Origin: Alphaproteobacteria bacterium
Lineage (GTDB): Bacteria; Pseudomonadota; Alphaproteobacteria; UBA6615
Direction of reading: 5' to 3'
Assembly (NCBI GenBank): GCA_029243445.1
Contig: JAQWSA010000070.1
Span: 1 to 23,207, forward strand
DNA: 23,207 nucleotides
The notes below the pieces were generated by a model that was not told the origin of the DNA, made no database searches, and saw only the letters and a list, made by a program, of their open reading frames with translations. Every line of letters begins with the position of its first letter. Position 1 is the first letter of the stretch. A program made the position numbers and the translations under genes. This document shows positions 8,175 to 15,170 of this stretch, piece after piece.

Positions 8175-10258
8175 AGTTTTTGACCAACTTTATCTAAAGT
8201 TATAATTATGTTTTCATAAGCATCAACAGTTACTTTCATTTTATCCAGAACAAGTGTGGTTGAAGAAAGCTCTTCAATTAAAGCTGGGCCATTTATTTCA
8301 ACCCCAGGCTTTAAATGATCCCGATAAAAAACTGGAACTAATCTAGAATCTTCCCCGTTTGGCATAAATACCGCTCGTTCATTAACGGGCGATGGCTTCT
8401 CTCTGCTTCCTTTGATTTCTAATATAGGCGGCTTTGGAACAGTGCCAATGGCCCGAAGCCTAATATTGACTAATTCAACTGGTTCATCAACAACACTATA
8501 TGAATACAAGCGCTCATGTAATTGATGAAATTGACTAATGACATCAAAAACTTCTCTTTCCTTTATATTGCTTGTACTTTTTATAGGTACAGTAATTTCG
8601 GTCGTTTGCCCGATATAGCGCAAATCTAGCGCTGGTTCCATTTTCTGCCTATTTATAGGCACTCCCTCAGCAGTTAGGTCCTCTAGCGCCTGCCTTTTTA
8701 GGTCAGTAATAGAACTATCAATTTCTATGTAAGCTACTTCAGAGATAGACCTGACAATAGATTGGATGTAGTCATGACTGAAATCCGCTGTGGCAATGCC
8801 ACGTGCTGAAAACAGGCCGGGATGGCGAGGCACTATTATTTGGCTTAGACCTAACTCAAGCGCTACTGCTGAAGCGTGAAGGGGGCCACCGCCTCCAAAG
8901 GCTACAAGAGAATAGTCCCTTGGATCACTTCCTCGTTCAACTGTAACTGTTCGTATTGCTTCAGCAATCTGATTTGTAGCCACTCGGTATACCCCGGCTG
9001 CAGCGGTATGAATCTCTACCCCCAAAGGGTCAGCAATATTTTTTTTAATTGCGGATTTGGCAAGTTCAATATCAAGAGGTACTTCTCCATTAGCAAAGGT
9101 TTGCCCATCAAGTAAGCCTAATAAAAAGTTAACATCAGTTAGGGTTGTTTCATCGCCTCCCAATCCATAGCAAGAAGGACCAGGATTTGCCCCCATACTA
9201 TCAGGTCCTACCTTTACCCTACCAACATCATCAATTCTAACGATACTGCCCCCACCAGCACCAATCGTATGGACATCTAACATCGGTATTCCAACTGGAA
9301 ACATGTCTATCTCTCGAGTAGTGGTTGCTTCTGCTGTAGAATCATTAATCAAGCAAACATCAAGGGATGTGCCACCAATATCCATCGTTATAAGATCATT
9401 GTAGCCGGCTTGTCCGCAAAGCTGCGCGGCGCCGACGACAGCACCCGCTGGCCCCGATAATAGGGTCAATGCAGGATTGCGCATAATAATATCAGGTTGG
9501 GATACTCCTCCATTTGACTGGAAAATGTATAAAGGGCAACTAATCCCCCTTATAGATAATAAACTAAGTAGACCCGTTATGTAGTTGCGAAGTACTGGTG
9601 CAACATAGGCAGAAAAAACAGTTGTAGCAGTTCGAGGAAACTCACGAAATTCTCTCAATATTTCGCTACTTAATACAACATCAATATGCGGAAGTTTTTC
9701 GGTAAGTTCTTTGCGAACTCGTTCTTCATGAAGGGGGTTTAAAAAAGAAAACAAGAAGCAGACTGCAACGCTCTCAACGTTTAGCGTTCTGATCTCTTCG
9801 ATCAAGTTAGAAAGTTCTTTTTCGTCAATCTCTGTAGTAGCATTACCATTTCGGTCAATACGACAAGAAACACCCAACCGCAAATAACGCGGAACTAATG
9901 GAGAGGGCTTATCTTCATGAACACGATAAATTAAATCAGCAGGTCGAGCAAAACGCCCAATTTCTAATATATCTCGAAAATTTTTATTTGTTACAAGAGC
10001 AGTCTTAGCACCTTTGCGTTCAATAACAGCATTAGTAGTTATAGTGGTTCCATGACTGATACAGTCAACTTTGCTGGCGTCGACCCCAGTTTTTTCCAGC
10101 AAAACCTCAACAGAATCCACAACGGTAACTGCTCGATCTGCATGTTTATTTAGAGTTTTTGTAACAGACGTTTCACCAGTTTTATTGCTAATAAGGACCA
10201 CATCAGTAAAAGTGCCTCCTACATCTATACCGATCCTATAACCAAATCCATCATTCAT
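8171..10258 (-). CDS. hyuA: Hydantoinase A/oxoprolinase-family ATPase subunit (HyuA1)
   Basis: A 695-residue HyuA of the ASKHA (actin-like ATPase) superfamily. It has the phosphate-1 motif DVGGTFTD (12-19), HGTT (69-72), the second phosphate motif DIGGTSLD (293-300) and the glycine loop IGAGGGSI (332-339), followed by VGPDSMGANPGP. It phosphorylates or activates the carbonyl of a cyclic substrate for ring opening with HyuB1. The GGTSLD signature differs from GGTTAK in HyuA2, so the two pairs belong to different subfamilies. A 113-bp AT-rich gap separates it from the LeuD-like gene, so an internal promoter is possible. Its ribosome binding site is weak (GGAA about 11 nt from the ATG). Confidence 0.92.
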   Translation of the reverse strand: MNDGFGYRIGIDVGGTFTDVVLISNKTGETSVTKTLNKHADRAVTVVDSVEVLLEKTGVDASKVDCISHGTTITTNAVIERKGAKTALVTNKNFRDILEIGRFARPADLIYRVHEDKPSPLVPRYLRLGVSCRIDRNGNATTEIDEKELSNLIEEIRTLNVESVAVCFLFSFLNPLHEERVRKELTEKLPHIDVVLSSEILREFREFPRTATTVFSAYVAPVLRNYITGLLSLLSIRGISCPLYIFQSNGGVSQPDIIMRNPALTLLSGPAGAVVGAAQLCGQAGYNDLITMDIGGTSLDVCLINDSTAEATTTREIDMFPVGIPMLDVHTIGAGGGSIVRIDDVGRVKVGPDSMGANPGPSCYGLGGDETTLTDVNFLLGLLDGQTFANGEVPLDIELAKSAIKKNIADPLGVEIHTAAAGVYRVATNQIAEAIRTVTVERGSDPRDYSLVAFGGGGPLHASAVALELGLSQIIVPRHPGLFSARGIATADFSHDYIQSIVRSISEVAYIEIDSSITDLKRQALEDLTAEGVPINRQKMEPALDLRYIGQTTEITVPIKSTSNIKEREVFDVISQFHQLHERLYSYSVVDEPVELVNIRLRAIGTVPKPPILEIKGSREKPSPVNERAVFMPNGEDSRLVPVFYRDHLKPGVEINGPALIEELSSTTLVLDKMKVTVDAYENIIITLDKVGQKL

Positions 10259-10371
10259 AAAAATCTATTCCATAAGAAAAAGCCAAGAAGATTTTTCAGC
10301 TCTATGCTGATAATTTAATCTAATGACTTAGAAACTAAAATGATAGTAAAATAGAAACCCCAGGATTAATG

Positions 10372-10887
10372 CTAACGCACATTTGAGAGGCGTTTTTCTA
10401 AACTCGGTGCCCACCCACCGGCCTGTATGATTTCTCTAAGTTTGGCATCCAGCGGCGTATATTGCCGCGTAATATTGCGTGATAAATTATTAAACTCTCC
10501 AGTTAAAAAGTTGACTTCAAGGTCATCCCCTGTATCCACATCATTGCCCACCCCATCGCATCCATTTAGAAAGGGTAGTCCTGCGTTTATAGCATTTCGA
10601 AAACTACCTCTTGGAATACTCTCAGCTACCAAACCTAACCCATGTCCAACTATGCCAAGAAATCCTTGAATATGCGGATTTCCTTGACCAAATCGTTTTC
10701 CCGCAACGATTATATCGCCTGGGGACACTTTTTGGGGAAACTCAGGATCAACACCTGCCATTAGATGATCTCGAAGAATATTTTTATCAAGCTCGCGTTC
10801 TAATGCGAAACGTAACGGCATAACGTCACCGTCAATGCCAAGGTTATCACCAAATTTCCAGCACTTTCCTTTATAGATCCAATCCAT
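10372..10887 (-). CDS. Aconitase-family small (swivel) subunit, LeuD-like, with altered active-site loop
   Basis: A 171-residue swivel-domain subunit of the isopropylmalate/homoaconitate/dimethylmalate dehydratase type. Family blocks are FGDNLGIDGDVMPL (12-25), VSPGDIIVAGKRFGQGN (54-70) and SFRNAINAGLPFL (95-107). The striking point is the loop that normally reads FGCGSSREHAP: here it is FGQGNPHIQGF (66-76). The Ser and Arg that bind substrate and act as base in aconitases are replaced by Asn-Pro-His. The protein therefore either uses an unusual substrate or chemistry, or has lost the usual reaction. It lies 24 bp after the large-subunit gene, with an AGGAA ribosome binding site, so the two are made together. 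Confidence 0.85.
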   Translation of the reverse strand: MDWIYKGKCWKFGDNLGIDGDVMPLRFALERELDKNILRDHLMAGVDPEFPQKVSPGDIIVAGKRFGQGNPHIQGFLGIVGHGLGLVAESIPRGSFRNAINAGLPFLNGCDGVGNDVDTGDDLEVNFLTGEFNNLSRNITRQYTPLDAKLREIIQAGGWAPSLEKRLSNVR

Positions 10888-10911
10888 AATTATTCCTAAT
10901 ATTAACCAGTA

Positions 10912-12171
10912 TTAATTCAAAAAATCTCTTGGGTCAGTAATTTTCCCTTTAACTGCCGAAGCAGCAACCGTAGAGGCACTGCCTAGATAAATTTCAGATT
11001 TCATTGCTCCCAAACGACCATAATCATTTCTTGTTCCTGTATTTATCGAGGTTTCTCCATCAGTCATTCCTCCAATACGTCCACCAGCACAAGGGCCACA
11101 ACCAGGTTGTGTAATCATTGCCCCAGCTTCTGCAAACAAACCAATAAGACCCTCTTCTTCAGCCGCAGACATTATTTCCTGAGTTCCTGGGGTTATAATA
11201 AATCGAACTTGTGGATGAATTCGATTACCCTTCAGAATTTCGGCTGCTGCTCTCAGATCACTTAGGTTAGCTGCAGCACATGAACCAATAAAGGCATGGT
11301 GCACTTCTTTGCCAGCGACTTCAGATACCCCCACCACACAATCTGGTGTCGGGGGTATAGCAATTTGAGGTTCTAAAACATTTAGATCATAGTCAATAAT
11401 CTCTCGAAAGTTTGCGTCCAAATCACTAGAAATAAGCTCTACAGGGCCATTAACTCTTCCTGCTAAATAATCAAGTGTTGACTGGTCGGGTTCCACTACT
11501 GCTGATTTTGCTCCAATATCAATTGGTGTATTACAAAGTGTATGACGGCCTGCAATATCAATTGAGGGCATTGCGCTTCCCCCAAATTCAACGACAGCAT
11601 AATCGACGCGTTCTGCACCTAGATCACAAATTAATTTTTGTGCAACGTCACGCATGTTAGTACCGGGAATCAAAGATCCAGTAAGATTAACTCGAACTGT
11701 TTCAGGAACTTGTAGCCATACAGAGCCACAAGCCAGCACTTCAGTGATTTCAATTAAAACGGGTATAGCAAGAGCCCCGACCGCACCAAAATTAGTAACA
11801 TGGACATCATAAGCCTCTACAAACATACCCGGTTTAACATAACCCATTTCAACCGGAAAAATGTGGCCATGTCCTCCGCGTCCAGAATCGTAAAAATGCT
11901 TAATTCCATATTTTTTAACGATTTCGCGTACTTGCTTTTGACGCGCAGATGCCTGAGGACTAACAGCCACTGGCTCGTGATCGGTAGATATAATTAATTT
12001 ATCTGGGTCGTAAAGTTTCTCAACCCCAAGTTCCTTAAGCGCTTTATCAAAGTTAACTACATACCAGTCATGTACCGTTATTAACTCAGGTTCAGGATAA
12101 ATTATTTCACCAGCGGAAACATCTCTGCCAGTTACTCTAGAAAGCACTTTTTCTGTAATAGTTTTGCCCAT
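10912..12171 (-). CDS. Aconitase-family [4Fe-4S] large subunit, LeuC-like
   Basis: A 419-residue catalytic subunit, the usual length for archaeal-type LeuC/HacA/DmdA proteins. Three cluster ligands are present with canonical spacing: Cys 298 in IGSCAAANLSD, then Cys 358 and Cys 361 in QPGCGPCAGG. Other family blocks are STDHEPV (62-68), NFGAVGALAIP (127-137) and VWLQVPETVRVNLTG (151-165). These enzymes remove and add water on hydroxy-dicarboxylates or tricarboxylates. The catalytic cluster side looks intact although the partner small subunit is altered. The ribosome binding site (AGGAG) overlaps the stop codon of the upstream RraA-like gene, giving translational coupling. True leucine synthesis is unlikely because no leuA or leuB is nearby. 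Confidence 0.9.
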   Translation of the reverse strand: MGKTITEKVLSRVTGRDVSAGEIIYPEPELITVHDWYVVNFDKALKELGVEKLYDPDKLIISTDHEPVAVSPQASARQKQVREIVKKYGIKHFYDSGRGGHGHIFPVEMGYVKPGMFVEAYDVHVTNFGAVGALAIPVLIEITEVLACGSVWLQVPETVRVNLTGSLIPGTNMRDVAQKLICDLGAERVDYAVVEFGGSAMPSIDIAGRHTLCNTPIDIGAKSAVVEPDQSTLDYLAGRVNGPVELISSDLDANFREIIDYDLNVLEPQIAIPPTPDCVVGVSEVAGKEVHHAFIGSCAAANLSDLRAAAEILKGNRIHPQVRFIITPGTQEIMSAAEEEGLIGLFAEAGAMITQPGCGPCAGGRIGGMTDGETSINTGTRNDYGRLGAMKSEIYLGSASTVAASAVKGKITDPRDFLN

Positions 12172-12177
12172 ATGCTC

Positions 12178-12798
12178 CTACCCAATTTTATCCAAACCAA
12201 TTATAGTTGACAAGGATTCTCCATTACGAACTCTTCTATCACGTTCTTCCTCTTTCTGGCGTTGTTCTCTGGCTAGTTCACAAATATTTTCACCATTTTC
12301 GGCTGGAACAACCACAACACCATCATTATCACCAATAATATAGTCACCAGCAGATACGCTAACACCTCCAACAGATACCGTTAATCCACACCATCCTTCA
12401 TGATTCTTTAGCGTACCTCTTGGAGCAATCCCAGCGGCATAAACTGAAACGCCCAATTTAAGTAACTCTGAAGTGTCCCTCACACACCCGTTTGTTACAC
12501 AGCCAACTAAACCACGCATGCTGCAAACTAGAGAAGAAGTACCCCCCCAAACGGCAGCACGATTAGTACCCCCAGAATCAATTACTAAAACCGAACCCTC
12601 AGGTGCACTGTCTAGTGCACGGATAACTGCTGTCGTATCACTGGGGAAAGTTTTTACAGTAAATGCAATTGCACTAAACCCTGCATCTGGGACGATAGGT
12701 CTAATTTCCGGGCCCATATCACCAAACTTCCCTGCTGCCTCATAAATTGTGGCAGTAGGAAAACTTCCCAAGCACTCAGCTATCTCATAAGGCTTCAT
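12178..12798 (-). CDS. RraA-like / 4-hydroxy-4-methyl-2-oxoglutarate aldolase-family protein
   Basis: A 206-residue RraA-fold protein. The key segment GGTSSLVCSMRGLVGCVTNG is followed by CVRDTSEL, so the Arg-Asp pair needed for pyruvate-aldolase activity (Arg 107, Asp 108) is kept. GVSVYAAGIAPRG and GDYIIGDNDGVVVVP complete the family pattern. Proteins of this group cleave HMG, 4-carboxy-4-hydroxy-2-oxoadipate or oxaloacetate-like acids to give pyruvate. RNase E inhibitors of the RraA type are the other possibility, but the catabolic context and the retained Asp favour an aldolase or decarboxylase. It is first in the minus-strand block and feeds directly into the LeuC/LeuD-like genes. Its ribosome binding site is weak. 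Confidence 0.85.
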   Translation of the reverse strand: MKPYEIAECLGSFPTATIYEAAGKFGDMGPEIRPIVPDAGFSAIAFTVKTFPSDTTAVIRALDSAPEGSVLVIDSGGTNRAAVWGGTSSLVCSMRGLVGCVTNGCVRDTSELLKLGVSVYAAGIAPRGTLKNHEGWCGLTVSVGGVSVSAGDYIIGDNDGVVVVPAENGENICELAREQRQKEEERDRRVRNGESLSTIIGLDKIG

Positions 12799-13040
12799 TA
12801 AAATAATCCATAACTTTAATGTACAACGTTAGATTAAAATACTAACGGTAAATCTTATCTCTTAGGACTGTCAATGTTCTTCAGAGAAAAGATATTTTTG
12901 TTCTATAGAAGTTATAATATATTGAAGACTTTACTTTTTTTTATAATGCTTATTAATATGAGCCTCTTATATTTATAAAATACCTAATTAGGATCAGATT
13001 AGCTTCAATTAAAGCTTCAGCAAAAACGTTAGGAATTAAA
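12799..13040. promoter_or_regulatory. Divergent promoter region between the two catabolic operons
   Basis: The 242 bp separate the RraA-like gene (minus) from hyuA2 (plus) and should hold both promoters. TATAAT occurs at 12913-12918 and 12942-12947; the second has TTGAAG 14 bp upstream, too close for an ideal sigma-70 promoter. An AGGA ribosome binding site sits 6 nt before the hyuA2 ATG. AGCTTCA is repeated directly at 13001-13007 and 13013-13019. A dyad at 12827-12847 is listed separately. No convincing coding region is present. Confidence 0.55.
12827..12847. promoter_or_regulatory. Candidate operator: dyad CGTTAG-N9-CTAACG
   Basis: A 6-bp perfect inverted repeat with a 9-bp AT-only spacer lies 29 bp upstream of the RraA-like start. 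Spacing of about one and a half helical turns between half-site centres suits a dimeric regulator of LysR or similar type. No regulator gene is in the window, so the binding protein is unknown. A chance 6-bp dyad in AT-rich DNA cannot be excluded. Confidence 0.3.
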
Positions 13041-15167
13041 ATGTCTCGATATAGACTGGGTATCGACATTGGTGGAACCTTTACCGATTTTTCTTTGGTG
13101 GATTCTGTTTCTGGCGAAGTCAAAGTAGAAAAAATGTTAACATCTTCAAATGCTCCGGAAAAAACTGTGATCGAAGGAGTTGATCTCTTATCTGAAAATA
13201 TCCCGAACATGTTAACTGAAGCAAAAGAAGTTATTCATGCAACTACATTAATAACTAATGTTATTCTCGAGAGAAAAGGATCAAAAACAGGTCTTTTAAC
13301 GAGTGAGGGTTTCACAGACATTCTCGAAATTGCGCGCGAGGTCCGTTACGACATATTTGATATGTTTATTCGCCTACCGGAGCCAATGGTTCCAAGAAAT
13401 TTACGTTTAGGTGCCGAAGAACGTATTTTAGCCAGTGGTAAGGTGCTGAACCCGCTTAATGAAGCAAGCGTACGCAAAGCAGCCGAGATTTTCCGAGAAG
13501 CTGACGTTGAAGCCATCGCAGTGGCATTTCTTCATTCATATCAAAATAGCTCACATGAGATAAGAGCTGGGGAGATATTAAAAAGTGAGTTACCAAATGT
13601 AATATTGTCGCTATCTCATGAGGTTCACCCCGAACCGAAGGAGTACGAACGAACATCAACAACTGTTATTGACGCTTATGTGAAAGGTATTGCCGAAGGA
13701 TATTTAGATCAACTGTCAGAAGGCTTGAAGAGCCGTGGTTACAAAAACAGACTTTTTGTTATGCTCTCAAATGGGGGAACAGCGACGGTTGAAACAGCTA
13801 AGAGTGTTCCAGTACAAATTGTTGAATCAGGGCCAGCTGCGGGCGTAGAAGCAGCATCGTATTTTGGACGACTTATGAACATTGATCCGATGTTATCGTT
13901 TGATATGGGAGGAACAACCGCAAAACTTTGTATAATCGAAAATGGTCGAGCAGCTAGAACACGAACATACGAAGTTGACCGAGTACATCGCTTTAAAATG
14001 GGAAGTGGCTTACCAGCAGCAGTTCCGGTTTATGACCTGCTCGAAATTGGTGCTGGGGGTGGAAGTATCGCTAGGGTGAATGATCTAGGTTTAATGCAGG
14101 TAGGGCCTGATAGTTCTGGCTCAGATCCGGGCCCGGCAAGTTATGGATTGAATGGCCAAGAACCAACCGTAACAGATGCAGACCTATTATTAGGCTACCT
14201 AAACCCTGACTACTTCCTTGGCGGCCAAATGCGTCTTGATAGAGACGCTGCTGAGCAGGCAATTAGAAACACCCTTTCAGAAAAAACAGGACTTACACCA
14301 ATTGAAGCCGCAGCCGGAGTTCATGAAATTGTGAATGAAAACATGGCGTCTGCAGCACGTGTTTATGTCGCAGAGAAAGGGCAAGCACCCTCCAAACTAT
14401 CTCTCGTCGCTTTCGGAGGGGCCGGGCCTGTCCACGCTTTAGGCCTGGCGCGCAAGTTAGGCTGCCCCAAAGTTATTGTGCCACCATTTTCAGGTGTGAT
14501 GTCCTCACTGGGATTATTAGCTGCTCCTGTCGCTTTTGAGCGTAGCAGAACTATCCGACAAATTTTACGTAATGTTAATCTTACAAAAATTCAGCAGGCT
14601 TATCAGGATTTAGAACATGAAGCTCGTTCTTTAATGCCAGAGGGTAGTGAGTTATTGGTAAGGCGAACAGTTGATTTGAGATATTCAGGTCAGGATTATC
14701 CCTTGGAAATTGATATAGAAGAGCCCACAGTTAACGAAAAACTTAAAACCGATTGGGAAGAAAGTTTTGAGGCTGAATATAATGAACTTTACGGGAAAGT
14801 GGATGACGAAAACCCAATAGAACTAGCTAGTATTCGTGTTTATGTCAGCCAACCCGTGCCCCATCTTGATATTGCTAAACCAACTGCGACCATGGATGCT
14901 GAACCAAAATCATTGAGAGAGGTTTACGTTTCATCAAAAACTGGCACTGCCATAGTACCTGTATATGAACGAACCGATCTATGTATAGGTCAATTAATCA
15001 TGGGCCCTGCAATTGTAGAGGAACGTGAATCCACAACAGTTATTGGTGATGGTGATAAATTAACTGTTAATAACCGTGGTTGTCTTGAAGTGGATTTGGC
15101 CGAATCTTTTATTAATGAGAACGAAAGTGATGATCAATCGATAAATACCAATATCGGGGAGAGTTAA
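13041..15167 (+). CDS. hyuA: Hydantoinase A/oxoprolinase-family ATPase subunit (HyuA2)
   Basis: A 708-residue ASKHA-type HyuA. Motifs are DIGGTFTD (9-16), HATT (66-69, where HGTT is commoner and HyuA1 has it), LERKGSKTG, VESGPAAGVEAA, DMGGTTAK, EIGAGGGSIA and VGPDSSGSDPGPASYG. The GGTTAK signature is usual for N-methylhydantoinase A-like proteins and differs from GGTSLD in HyuA1. Identity between the two HyuA proteins looks moderate by eye, so they are old paralogues, not a recent duplication. It heads the plus-strand operon with hyuB2 3 bp downstream. Expected role: ATP-dependent activation and opening of a cyclic amide. Confidence 0.93.
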   Translation: MSRYRLGIDIGGTFTDFSLVDSVSGEVKVEKMLTSSNAPEKTVIEGVDLLSENIPNMLTEAKEVIHATTLITNVILERKGSKTGLLTSEGFTDILEIAREVRYDIFDMFIRLPEPMVPRNLRLGAEERILASGKVLNPLNEASVRKAAEIFREADVEAIAVAFLHSYQNSSHEIRAGEILKSELPNVILSLSHEVHPEPKEYERTSTTVIDAYVKGIAEGYLDQLSEGLKSRGYKNRLFVMLSNGGTATVETAKSVPVQIVESGPAAGVEAASYFGRLMNIDPMLSFDMGGTTAKLCIIENGRAARTRTYEVDRVHRFKMGSGLPAAVPVYDLLEIGAGGGSIARVNDLGLMQVGPDSSGSDPGPASYGLNGQEPTVTDADLLLGYLNPDYFLGGQMRLDRDAAEQAIRNTLSEKTGLTPIEAAAGVHEIVNENMASAARVYVAEKGQAPSKLSLVAFGGAGPVHALGLARKLGCPKVIVPPFSGVMSSLGLLAAPVAFERSRTIRQILRNVNLTKIQQAYQDLEHEARSLMPEGSELLVRRTVDLRYSGQDYPLEIDIEEPTVNEKLKTDWEESFEAEYNELYGKVDDENPIELASIRVYVSQPVPHLDIAKPTATMDAEPKSLREVYVSSKTGTAIVPVYERTDLCIGQLIMGPAIVEERESTTVIGDGDKLTVNNRGCLEVDLAESFINENESDDQSINTNIGES

Positions 15168-15170
15168 GTA

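Noticed and set aside
10296..10310. Small hairpin TCAGC-TCTAT-GCTGA between the LeuD-like gene and hyuA1
   Set aside because: Only a 5-bp stem, with no T-run on the correct side for the minus-strand transcript; too weak to call a terminator.
10372..12171. Leucine biosynthesis leuCD
   Set aside because: The small subunit lacks the GSSRE loop and there is no leuA or leuB; the context is catabolic.
13001..13019. Direct repeat AGCTTCA, 12-bp period, near the hyuA2 start
   Set aside because: Two 7-bp copies in AT-rich DNA close to the ribosome binding site are not enough to claim an operator; mentioned only within the intergenic entry.
12953..13210. 85-codon minus-strand frame over the hyuA2 start
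   Set aside because: It runs antisense over the hyuA2 start region, which is clearly coding on the other strand, and shows no family features.
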